DNA of 64,000 nt, taken from positions 277,415 to 341,414 of the forward strand of contig NZ_NPDS01000005.1 of NCBI RefSeq assembly GCF_002811925.1. Direction: 5' to 3'. Source of the DNA: Leptospira barantonii (GTDB taxonomy: Bacteria; Spirochaetota; Leptospiria; Leptospirales; Leptospiraceae). Made by a program: the position numbers and the translations under genes. The first letter of the stretch is position 1. The number at the start of each line of letters is the position of its first letter. Below the pieces are notes generated by a model. That model saw only the letters and a list, made by a program, of their open reading frames with translations. It was not told the origin of the DNA and searched no databases. This document shows, piece after piece, positions 43,733-64,000 of the stretch.

Positions 43733-44183
43733 CCTAGTTCACCTAACCAGATTTATATTTTTACCAAAAGAATTTTGAAAACGAATTTTGAGCGTCTGAA
43801 AAATCAAAAACGATCTTCAATCAAAAAAAGGAAAGGAAGAATATCGAAAATTCGATCGTGTTTGAACCGCATTCAATAGAATGAAATACTATTCTTAGAC
43901 GTTTTAGAAGAATTTCATACTTATTTTTTGTCCGAAAAGAAAGGCTCAGGGCGTGACATAAAATTCGGAATGCTCCGACAAGAAGGAGAGTTTTCGAGTG
44001 ACCGGTGAGGATTTTTCTGTTAAAGGAAAATTTCCCGATTCTTTCCCGCCACCACTCCACCACCGCCCAATTCAGGGTGGGGCTCAAAATTTTACGGGAG
44101 ATTGTAGGAACTCATACGATCGGGATCGACTAAGATTCAATTCGATTCCGTAGATTCGCAGGAGTTCCTACATTTTTCCAAAA
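43733..44183. other. Intergenic region with CACC-rich repeat and hairpin
   Basis: 451 bases with no convincing gene. The stretch TTCCCGCCACCACTCCACCA (from 44043) and the GAACTC hairpin at 44103-44172 look like dispersed Leptospira intergenic repeats. The DUF3095 leader occupies the left part, which is A-rich. Confidence 0.5.
44103..44172. repeat. 70-nt inverted repeat ending in TGTAGGAACTC / GAGTTCCTACA
   Basis: Arms 44103-44113 and 44162-44172 are perfectly complementary over 11 bp. Inner arms (CGGGATCGA and TCGATTCCG) also pair with one G.U. On the plus strand TTTTT follows at once. The GTAGGAACTC core resembles intergenic palindromes I know from Leptospira genomes. It may be a mobile or structural repeat that doubles as a terminator. 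Confidence 0.6.
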
Positions 44184-46307
<2,124 letters not shown>

Positions 46308-46534
46308 CTTTTGGGGTCAATCGATTTTTTGCGCCGCGCTTATTTTTAGAGCGATTTTTTTAAGTGTGCTGATTAATATTTAGCCTCGATTTCACAAGAT
46401 TTTGTCCCATTTCAAATAAGTAAGAATTCTCCATTTGCCTATTTTGGCCTTTCTAATAAGAATTAACCGAATTTTAACCAATCTAATAAATAATTTGTAT
46501 CAGTATAAATGGGATTCCCTATAATTTTGCGTCT

Positions 46535-48574
46535 ATGGCCTGCGCATTCTGCTCAGAATTTAAGACGCCGGAGGGAATGTTTCATGCCGGGCGATTTCTT
46601 TGCAGATCCTGTGGCCGAGAATGGATTTTAGAAAAAAGAAAGAATCCCAGACTTTCTCCGCCGACGGATACAAGTTTTAGCAACGAGGTTTTGCTCGAAT
46701 TTCTTTCCTTATTCAACACGAGCCCCAACTTAAATCACCTTCTCGAAAGTTTCACTTCTCTCGCGTTTTACAAACTCGGAATTCCCGGCATAAGCGTGAT
46801 GATCTACGAACCTCGTTTGGATCGGATGACCGTGATGTCGGTCAAAAATCAAAAGACCTCCCTTTCCAAGGTCGCGCTTCATTTCGAAATCAAAAAGGGC
46901 GAAGACAACGGGGCTTTAACCGAATGTATCGAAAATTGCAAATCGATTTATTATAAGTTCGCTGATCAGAAACACAAACATTTCAAACAATACGCGAGAC
47001 TCAATCGAACCGTTGCTTCGCTTGCGATTCCGATTCATCTCAACGGGGAAGTGTTAGGAATTCTTTCCGTCGATTATAAAACCGACGATCCCGAAAAGGC
47101 GGAAAACGATCGTTACTTTCTGGAATTGATCGCCGCGCAATTTGCGGTCACACTTAAAAACAGAATTCTTTTCGAAGTTTCTCAAACCCAGTCCCGAAAT
47201 TTCAGATCGCTTCATTCCGCCGCGCTTCGTCTTTCCTCTTTAGGATTCAAATACAAGGTGGAAATTTTTAGAGTGATTCTTCTTTCGCTCACCGAGTTTT
47301 CAGAAAACGATTTGTATTCTCTTTTCGAATGGAACAGAGACAATCATACTTTGTTCGGACATTTTTTAACCGGAAACATCACAAGTCCCGAAATCAGAAT
47401 GGACGTGGATATGGCGAGACAATCCACGTTTAAGGTTAGAATACAAACGACTTCGGAAGAAAAAGAATCTTCCGAAACTTCCAAAAAAAGAAATCTTAGA
47501 AAGGAATTGGAACCGATTCCCGGAGAAATGTCCCTCCCGATCAATCGATACGAGTTTTTTCTCAAAGAAGTTTTCGAACTCAATGAATCCAAACTTGCAC
47601 TGTCTTCCGATTTTCCCGAACTCGAAAAATTCGGGATGTGGGGTTTGAATCTCGCGATTCTTCCCGTGGTTCATACGGACAAATCGGACATCGTAGTCAT
47701 CTTAGGAAAAAGAAAGGACCGTCAATTCAATTCGGAAGAATTAGAAGTTTTGAATGCGTTTGCGATCCAAGCCGGAATTTCCATACAGAACTATCATCTA
47801 TTCGATCAAAGAGCTCAAAAAGAAAGGCTCGATAAAGAAATCGAAATCGCGAAAGAACTCCAACGTTCTTTGCTTCCTAGAAAGATGCCGGAACATTCCG
47901 GTTACGAATTCGCAGGAACGATGGTTGCGGCGCGCGGCGTTGGAGGAGATTACTACGATTTTATCACCGACCCGTTTAACACCGAAACGGTGATCTGCAT
48001 CGGAGACGTAAGCGGAAAAGGTGTTCCCGCGGGAATCGTGATGGCAACGGTGAGGACGATCATCCATTCTCTTGTAAGAAAAAAAGTAAGTCCTTGGGAC
48101 ATCGTAAACACGGTCAACACGTATATCTTTCAAAACTACAACGATTCCACTTCGCCGCGATTCATGTCGATGACCGTAATCAAATGGGAAATGAACCGGA
48201 ACGAATTTTCGTTCAGCGGCGCTGGACAAGGAAATCTTTATCTTTATAAGGCTTCTACCCGACAGATCGAAGAAATTTCGACGGGCGGAATCATCTTGGG
48301 AATCGATCCCGATATTTCCAAATTCGAAAATCTAAATCAGTTTAGAATGCAGGTCGGAGATCTTCTGATCATGTGCACGGACGGAGTTTTAGAAGCATCC
48401 GATCAGGACGGAATTCAGTTCGAATCGGATCGATTTAAAAAATCCATTCTCCAGTTTCAAGCCGAACCCTTACAAGCGATGTTGGACGGTATCGTTTCCG
48501 AAATCCGCAAATTTACGGGAAACCAAGAACAGATGGACGATATTACTCTTGCCGCAATCCGAAGACTCCGTTAA
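46535..48574 (+). CDS. GAF-SpoIIE/PP2C-type serine phosphatase with N-terminal zinc ribbon
   Basis: A 679-residue protein: zinc-knuckle pairs CAFC and CRSC at residues 3-26, then GAF-like regions (about 55-215 and 330-430) and a PP2C/SpoIIE phosphatase domain from about 460. Phosphatase signatures are [20 protein letters not shown], and MCTDGV with MDDITLAA at the end. Such proteins dephosphorylate anti-sigma-factor antagonists in partner-switching systems. No anti-sigma or STAS gene is adjacent. The gene is divergent from the sigma-54 activator. Confidence 0.88.
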   Translation: MACAFCSEFKTPEGMFHAGRFLCRSCGREWILEKRKNPRLSPPTDTSFSNEVLLEFLSLFNTSPNLNHLLESFTSLAFYKLGIPGISVMIYEPRLDRMTVMSVKNQKTSLSKVALHFEIKKGEDNGALTECIENCKSIYYKFADQKHKHFKQYARLNRTVASLAIPIHLNGEVLGILSVDYKTDDPEKAENDRYFLELIAAQFAVTLKNRILFEVSQTQSRNFRSLHSAALRLSSLGFKYKVEIFRVILLSLTEFSENDLYSLFEWNRDNHTLFGHFLTGNITSPEIRMDVDMARQSTFKVRIQTTSEEKESSETSKKRNLRKELEPIPGEMSLPINRYEFFLKEVFELNESKLALSSDFPELEKFGMWGLNLAILPVVHTDKSDIVVILGKRKDRQFNSEELEVLNAFAIQAGISIQNYHLFDQRAQKERLDKEIEIAKELQRSLLPRKMPEHSGYEFAGTMVAARGVGGDYYDFITDPFNTETVICIGDVSGKGVPAGIVMATVRTIIHSLVRKKVSPWDIVNTVNTYIFQNYNDSTSPRFMSMTVIKWEMNRNEFSFSGAGQGNLYLYKASTRQIEEISTGGIILGIDPDISKFENLNQFRMQVGDLLIMCTDGVLEASDQDGIQFESDRFKKSILQFQAEPLQAMLDGIVSEIRKFTGNQEQMDDITLAAIRRLR

Positions 48575-48594
48575 ACCTGCATTTGCGAATCCTG

Positions 48595-49892
<1,298 letters not shown>

Positions 49893-49896
<4 letters not shown>

Positions 49897-50555
49897 GCGA
49901 GGATCCTCAAAAAAAGGACGAACCGTTCTTCAAAGACGTCGAGTTCAACGCGTCTTATGGGGAAGCGAGCAAGATCCCAACCAAAGGGGTTCCCCAGATC
50001 GCGTTCGCGGGTCGTTCCAATGCCGGTAAGTCTTCTTTGCTCAACGCAATTCTCGAAAGAAAATCCCTCGCTAAAGTTTCTTCCACTCCCGGCAAAACCA
50101 AGTTACTCAATTTCTTTTTTGTAAATCATTCCGTATATCTCGTCGACTTACCCGGTTTCGGTTATTCGGCCAATTCACATAAGGATCACGAAGCGATGAT
50201 GGGTCTTTTGATGGATTATTTGAATCTCGCGAAGGATTTGAAATGTCTTTTTTTAGTTTGTGATTCTCAAAGAGAACTTCCGGAAGAGGAACTCGAACTG
50301 ATCGGAACCTGTTTCGAAAGAAATATAAAACCCGTTTTAGTAAGAACAAAAATCGATAAACTCAATCAAAGCGATCTTTCCAAATTGAGAAAGAAGATGA
50401 AAAATATTCACGAGCTTTATCCGATGCTCGAAACGGTTCTTGTTTCCAATAAGTCTGGAAAAGGTTTGCTCGAGCTTAGAAAGATTGTGGATTCTCTGAT
50501 CGGTTCGGTCGGAACTCCGATCAATTATACGGAAAGAATCGAAGAAATTTCCTAA
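49893..50555 (+). CDS. engB: Ribosome biogenesis GTPase EngB/YsxC
   Basis: This 220-residue small GTPase has G1 [15 protein letters not shown]2/G3 TPGKTKL and DLPGFGY, G4 RTKIDKLN and a G5-like [14 protein letters not shown]. It helps late assembly of the 50S ribosomal subunit. It is translationally coupled to tilS by an ATGA overlap. The length is the usual 195-220 residues. Confidence 0.94.
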
Positions 50556-50561
50556 ACGATC

Positions 50562-51242
50562 TTAGGCCTTCGCGTCGAAAAGATTGCCGAGTTTATCGGA
50601 AGAATTCGCGTTTAAAATTCTCAAACTCATCTGAGTTTGTTTATCCACCAACTCTTTAAACGTATCCATCGTATCTTCCAAAATCGCTTTTAGTTTTTCC
50701 TGATTGAGAGACATTTCGAGTTTTCTCTTTCTCTCTTCCAGCTCCGTCTTGCGTGTGGAACCGACGCCCTTCTCTTCTTCGAGGTCGGCCTTTGTTTCAA
50801 AGGTTTGAAGTTCGGATTCGATTCTACGGATTTCGGAAAGAATTTCTTTTTCCTTATCTTCCAAGTTTACTTTGGAAGCGTCGGACTTTTCTTCTTTTTT
50901 CAGAGATTCTTTTTCTTTTGCAGAATCGTCTTGTGAAGAGATTTCGTTTTTACGGGGAGAATCTTCCGATTTTTTTACGGTGGTCGCTTGTGTTTCACCG
51001 GAAACCGCAACGAGTTTTCCGTTTCGAAATTCGTAATGGATCTTCATATCCAAAGAACGAATTTCGGCGCTGTCTCGCATCGCTTCGGAACGAAACTCGG
51101 CGACATGACCCAGTTCATGAGAGATCACATGAAGGACCGACGTGGACGCGGGAGAACTCTCCAATTGTCCATGGCCTATGTAATGCAAAGATTCATCTCG
51201 GGGTATTCCGAGTTGAGTTCTATGTTCTCCGCCGATTCTCAT
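50562..51242 (-). CDS. Protein with HEXXH motif and coiled-coil C-terminus
   Basis: A 226-residue protein. Residues about 38-50 read LHVISHELGHVAEFR, an HELGH zinc-metallopeptidase motif. After a polar linker (SEDSPRKNEISSQDD) comes a long charged helix (EKEILSEIRRIESELQTF and onward to NQEKLKAIL), probably a coiled coil, then a Ser/Asn tail. It resembles SprA-type putative metallopeptidases in the HEXXH-plus-Glu context, but homology is not certain. No signal peptide is visible. It is convergent with engB, and no operon partner is seen. Confidence 0.65.
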   Translation of the reverse strand: MRIGGEHRTQLGIPRDESLHYIGHGQLESSPASTSVLHVISHELGHVAEFRSEAMRDSAEIRSLDMKIHYEFRNGKLVAVSGETQATTVKKSEDSPRKNEISSQDDSAKEKESLKKEEKSDASKVNLEDKEKEILSEIRRIESELQTFETKADLEEEKGVGSTRKTELEERKRKLEMSLNQEKLKAILEDTMDTFKELVDKQTQMSLRILNANSSDKLGNLFDAKA

Positions 51243-51356
51243 TCTAATACTAGTGTCGGCTTGTACATACCTAAGTTAAGCGGAGGTATATAAAATATTT
51301 CTAAAATCGATTGAATTCTTTGATAAAAAGAAAAGAAGAAATTATAAGAAGTCGTT

Positions 51357-51707
51357 TCAATCCGCCGAAGCGATCTTATTCAAAATTTCAACAATCGCCG
51401 CATCCGATAAATCGTGAAACACAAGCCCATACTTATATTTCTCCTGAATCAAATCTCTTCGGATAATATCCGCTTCGATTTCGACGGAAAGCATAGGCGA
51501 CATAAATTTCACGCGTTCACCTAAGAGAATTTCTTCTCTCGAACTGATCGAAGCTCCGATCATACTGATATCTTCGAGATTTCCCAAAATCTCATTCTTA
51601 CCAAGAACCATCTTCACTAGGTTGTTCTTCCGAAATCGTTTATAAAAACGTTTATCCGCAAGATTGTCGCTAGCAGTTTTTTTTTGTTGTCCCATCTCTG
51701 TGTGCAT
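51357..51707 (-). CDS. PilZ-like domain protein
   Basis: About 116 residues from ATG 51707, with alternative starts at 51728 (TTG) and 51695. Contains [15 protein letters not shown], then [14 protein letters not shown] and [10 protein letters not shown] near the end, the overall layout of PilZ c-di-GMP-binding domains (RxxxR ahead of a D/NxSxxG motif). Here the motif is D-I-S-x-x-G, so the core is present. It is a stand-alone PilZ, probably a c-di-GMP receptor. The gene is monocistronic. Confidence 0.72.
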   Translation of the reverse strand: MHTEMGQQKKTASDNLADKRFYKRFRKNNLVKMVLGKNEILGNLEDISMIGASISSREEILLGERVKFMSPMLSVEIEADIIRRDLIQEKYKYGLVFHDLSDAAIVEILNKIASAD

Positions 51708-51835
51708 AGCCGATCCAGCATAACTCAAATCGATTGAATTAAAAGAAAATTTTTTAGAAAGCGAAGAATATGAATCTTCAAATTCTTTTTAGAAGAATTC
51801 TTAAAGGAGAATCGATCTTAAAAAATTTAGAAATC

Positions 51836-52809
<974 letters not shown>

Positions 52810-52823
52810 TCTGACGATAAACC

Positions 52824-53477
52824 ATGATCCAAGAACTCGAACAGAAACTTTGGTCGATCGCAGGCGGTATTCCTTTCGCTTCGGATTATTTTTTGCAAGC
52901 TAGCCCTGTAAGGAAACTGAAAAAAGAAAATTTATTCTCAAAAGAGTTCGAGACATATTTTTTAGAGCTTGGTTCGGGTTGGGGAGAAGTCGCGATCGCG
53001 ATGGCTCGTCAAAGACCGAAGACCGGATTCGTGTTGATGGAAAAAAAATTCGATCGAATCCGCCACACGATACGCGGAATCGAAAAACATTCTCTCGATA
53101 ACGTTAAGATTCTTTGCGTAAACTTCAATTGGTTTCTGGAAGACATCTTCGAAGAAGAAGCTTTCGGCGAAATTCTTTTGAACTTTCCAGATCCTTGGCC
53201 CAAAAGAAGACATCATAAGAATCGAACGATGAACTCCAAGTTCTTGGAATCGCTTAGAATCCTTTTACCGGAAGGAGGCAAATTCTCCTTTGCAACCGAT
53301 TACGGTCCTTATGCAAGAAAGGCGATTCGTTTATTCAGAGATTCGGAAGTATTTAAACCGGAAACGGTGGAACTTAGATTGGAAAGAAGCGAAATTCCCG
53401 TTTCTCACTTCGAGAGAAAGAAACGGGAAGAAGGCAAAAGAATCTATTACATCGATCAGATTCTTTCTAAGAAATAA
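52824..53477 (+). CDS. trmB: tRNA (guanine-N7-)-methyltransferase
   Basis: This 217-residue class I SAM-dependent methyltransferase has the SAM-binding [13 protein letters not shown] and the family motif [17 protein letters not shown]. It methylates G46 in the variable loop of tRNAs. The length matches bacterial TrmB (200-240). It starts at ATG 52824, 49 bases from the divergent MBL gene start. Confidence 0.94.
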   Translation: MIQELEQKLWSIAGGIPFASDYFLQASPVRKLKKENLFSKEFETYFLELGSGWGEVAIAMARQRPKTGFVLMEKKFDRIRHTIRGIEKHSLDNVKILCVNFNWFLEDIFEEEAFGEILLNFPDPWPKRRHHKNRTMNSKFLESLRILLPEGGKFSFATDYGPYARKAIRLFRDSEVFKPETVELRLERSEIPVSHFERKKREEGKRIYYIDQILSKK

Positions 53478-53483
53478 ATTTAC

Positions 53484-58693
<5,210 letters not shown>

Positions 58694-58792
58694 AACAGTT
58701 CAATAACTTTCCATCGGTTGAATGAGAAATACATTATAAAAAAAAACGGGGAAGCAATCATCCGTAATTTTAGATGATTCACTGTAAAAATA

Positions 58793-58820
58793 AAAAAACC
58801 GGGGAAAATCCCCGGTTTTT
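58793..58820. terminator. Strong bidirectional terminator
   Basis: AAAAACCGGGGA and TCCCCGGTTTTT form a 12-bp stem with a three-base loop, flanked by A- and T-runs on both strands. It ends the FecR lipoprotein gene (leftward) and insulates it from the lipoprotein pair. Confidence 0.85.
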
Positions 58821-58847
58821 ATGCGCAAGTTCGGGTTTGCTGAAGTC

Positions 58848-59777
<930 letters not shown>

Positions 59778-59910
59778 ATTACCCCCCGAACTTTAAAAAG
59801 ATTGCATTCTAGTTAACAGACTTACAAGAAAAAAATTGCAAGAATTTAGATTTAGTTATACCACAGATATAACTAATTTCCAGAAAAAATGCCCAAGATT
59901 ACGCTCGGGT

Positions 59911-62174
<2,264 letters not shown>

Positions 62175-62192
62175 GATTCTTACGCGTTTTAT

Positions 62193-64000
62193 ATGCCGAC
62201 CCAAAGACTCAACGCCCTAGGCCCAATCGTATATTTAATTTTTTTGATAGCCGGTTTCCAGCTTATCTCCGTGCTAACTTTGCAGTCATTCCATTTCTTT
62301 TCTTTCGAATCTTACAGACTTCTTTTAACTCTTCTTCCCGGAGCCGTTTTAGGTTTTGTAGTCTACATTCTTTCCATTCGGATTTTAAGAAGAATTTCCG
62401 GTAAATTCTTAGGAAGAATCTTTCCCTTTCTCCAATCCTCGAACAGTGAAATTGTAAAATATCTTTCGATTTTGGATCAGTTCAAAAACGATCTGATCGC
62501 GACGAATCTCACCGCTTTAGTATGTGAAAAAATTCTAAAGTTTATTCAAACGGTAGTTCCCACTAAGAAGGTTACCATCTTTCTTTGGAAGGAGGAAATG
62601 GGAAAATTCGCTCCGTTCCCGGATTCGGGCGAAATTCAATTTTTTATTTTCGATCCGTTCCTTCTTTGGATCACCGAAAACGATAAGATCTACAACTTTA
62701 AGGAATTTGAAACCAATCCGAATCTAAGTAAGATCCGCAACTCCGCAGAAATTTTTTTCACAAGGACGGAAGCGGAACTAGTCGTTCCTTTGATTCTCAA
62801 CAAAAGTCTTTTGGGAATGATCGTCTTAGGTGAAAAGAAGAATCAAAAAAAATACGGTTCCGCTGAAATCGATAAGCTCAACGAAATCCGTTCCGTTTCC
62901 GTAATGGCTCTTTCGAACGCGATCTTTTACGAACGTCTGATCGAGTTGACCGAAACCTTGGAAGAGAAAGTCAGAATCAGAACTCGAGAATTGGAAAGCG
63001 CTCAATCTCAGTTGATCATGTCCGAAAAGATGGCCTCTCTCGGGATTATGGTCGCGGGAATCGCACACGAGATCAATACTCCCGCGGGTGTGATCAACGG
63101 AGCGGCGGATAACTTGGATCAGAATATGAATTATCTGGTTCAAAACATTTTCGATATCGTTCTTTTGGCGAGAAACAGAAAGCTTAGAAAGAATTTCGAA
63201 CTCGCGTTACTCCATCTTCTTCGAGACAAAAAAACTTCGGAGCTCGATTCAAGAGAAAAATTCCGTTTAAAAAACGAACTCAAAGAAGAAATGAAAGACA
63301 TGAATTTCTCCGCGTCTTTGGCATCGGAACTTTCCAATTTTATCATAGAAAATCAGATCGGCGAGGAAAGAAAATACATATATAATGTTCTTCTAAAGGA
63401 CGACGAGCGCGGTTATTTGATGCTCAAAAACGCGACTCACATCAATCGAAACATCAAAAACATACGTTATGCGATTCGAAACGTGGTTCGCATCGTCAAG
63501 GCTTTGAAGTCCTATTCTCACTTGGATCAATCGAAGACGTTGTCGCCCGCAAATTTAGTGGAAGGTCTGGAAACCACGTTAGTCATTCTTCACAATCAAG
63601 TGAAATACGGAATCGAAGTCATTCGAAACTTTAAGGAGATTCCGCTCGTAATCTGCAATCCCGACGAACTCAATCAGGTATGGACGAATCTGATTCAAAA
63701 CGCGGTGCAAGCCTTAAAAGGAAACGGTAAAATTGAAATTTCCGTTTTTCCCGAGAATGACAAATTCGTCATAGTTCAGATCGAAGACAACGGCCCCGGA
63801 ATTCCCGCGAGAATTCAAGATCGGATTTGGGATCCCTTTTTTACCACAAAGGATCAGGGAGAAGGAACCGGTCTCGGACTTGGGATCGTGAAAGGAATCG
63901 TTGAAAAACACAAGGGCAAAATTACCTTGAATTCTAATCCCGGTAAAACCGTATTCCGTGTGGAATTGCCGATCGATCCGGAAAAAATCGCGTCTACAAA
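62193..64000 (+). CDS. Membrane histidine kinase with GAF domain, partial (leaves window)
   Basis: An open frame from ATG 62193 to the right edge, at least 602 codons. Two transmembrane helices near the start ([38 protein letters not shown]) enclose a short outside loop. A GAF-like domain at about 105-245 and a coiled segment ([16 protein letters not shown]) lead to the H-box [13 protein letters not shown] long dimerisation region follows, then the N-box [12 protein letters not shown]1 EDNGPGIP, and G2 GTGLGLGIV of the HATPase. It autophosphorylates on His and needs a response regulator, which is not in view. Divergent from rsgA, 18 bases between starts. Confidence 0.9.
   Translation, partial: MPTQRLNALGPIVYLIFLIAGFQLISVLTLQSFHFFSFESYRLLLTLLPGAVLGFVVYILSIRILRRISGKFLGRIFPFLQSSNSEIVKYLSILDQFKNDLIATNLTALVCEKILKFIQTVVPTKKVTIFLWKEEMGKFAPFPDSGEIQFFIFDPFLLWITENDKIYNFKEFETNPNLSKIRNSAEIFFTRTEAELVVPLILNKSLLGMIVLGEKKNQKKYGSAEIDKLNEIRSVSVMALSNAIFYERLIELTETLEEKVRIRTRELESAQSQLIMSEKMASLGIMVAGIAHEINTPAGVINGAADNLDQNMNYLVQNIFDIVLLARNRKLRKNFELALLHLLRDKKTSELDSREKFRLKNELKEEMKDMNFSASLASELSNFIIENQIGEERKYIYNVLLKDDERGYLMLKNATHINRNIKNIRYAIRNVVRIVKALKSYSHLDQSKTLSPANLVEGLETTLVILHNQVKYGIEVIRNFKEIPLVICNPDELNQVWTNLIQNAVQALKGNGKIEISVFPENDKFVIVQIEDNGPGIPARIQDRIWDPFFTTKDQGEGTGLGLGIVKGIVEKHKGKITLNSNPGKTVFRVELPIDPEKIAST

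Overview
The window looks like chromosomal DNA from a spirochaete of the genus Leptospira. The support is the set of lineage-typical proteins (FecR/ECF pairs, DUF5939 and DUF3095 cyclase-like proteins, relaxed-lipobox lipoproteins, many GAF/PP2C/HD signalling proteins), a lone 5S rRNA gene away from 16S/23S, and a tmRNA tag reading ANNELALAA. Base composition, judged by eye, is in the low-to-mid forties percent GC, higher than L. interrogans. The species cannot be named from this sequence alone.

Positions 1-9262 are a prophage or phage-tail-like element. Leftward (minus strand) from about 5670 run a lysis cassette (two holin-like membrane proteins, a membrane/lipoprotein spanin-like overlapping pair, a papain-fold lysin) and then, with no head or packaging gene between, contractile-tail genes: tail terminator-like protein, DUF2586 sheath, tube, an assembly chaperone with a -1 frameshift signal, and the start of the tape measure, which leaves the window. 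A terminator-like hairpin lies inside the leader of the lysis operon. To the right are an excisionase-like HTH protein, a CI-like repressor divergent from a rightward early operon, and two 16-bp operator-like repeats 33 bp apart. The element ends near a hairpin at 9338-9370, next to fumC.

Positions 9418-19617 are core genes on the minus strand: fumarase (fumC), a large unknown protein, malic enzyme, then mnmE-jag-yidC-yidD-rnpA-rpmH in the conserved order of the bacterial replication-origin region, but with 5S rRNA upstream where dnaA often sits. rnpA has no ATG, GTG or TTG start. Positions 19665-27897 hold an FG-GAP repeat lipoprotein, a large membrane protein of unknown function, an AvtA-like aminotransferase, a DUF5939 nucleotidyl cyclase and a DsbA-family protein. 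tmRNA is at 28008-28354.

Positions 28527-43732 contain an ECF sigma-FecR-membrane protein operon whose last two members share a small beta-rich module, an orphan DUF433 protein, two complex I subunits (nuoI and a short nuoG), aroC, a tandem pair of degenerate HD-GYP-like proteins, an ACT-domain protein, an MsbA-type ABC exporter, a SET-domain protein and a DUF3095 protein. Positions 44184-64000 carry a sigma-54 activator divergent from a SpoIIE-type phosphatase, tilS-engB, an HEXXH-containing coiled-coil protein, a PilZ-like protein, an MBL-fold hydrolase, trmB, a pair of large envelope lipoproteins (TPR/propeller and PEGA-like), a FecR lipoprotein, rsgA coupled to a possible HD-like protein, and the start of a histidine kinase that runs off the right edge.

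Signalling genes are dense, but no single pathway ties them together. The clearest cooperating sets are the lysis/tail operon with its repressor switch, the rpmH-to-mnmE cluster, the ECF-FecR-downstream gene operon, and the 58693-53484 lipoprotein pair.
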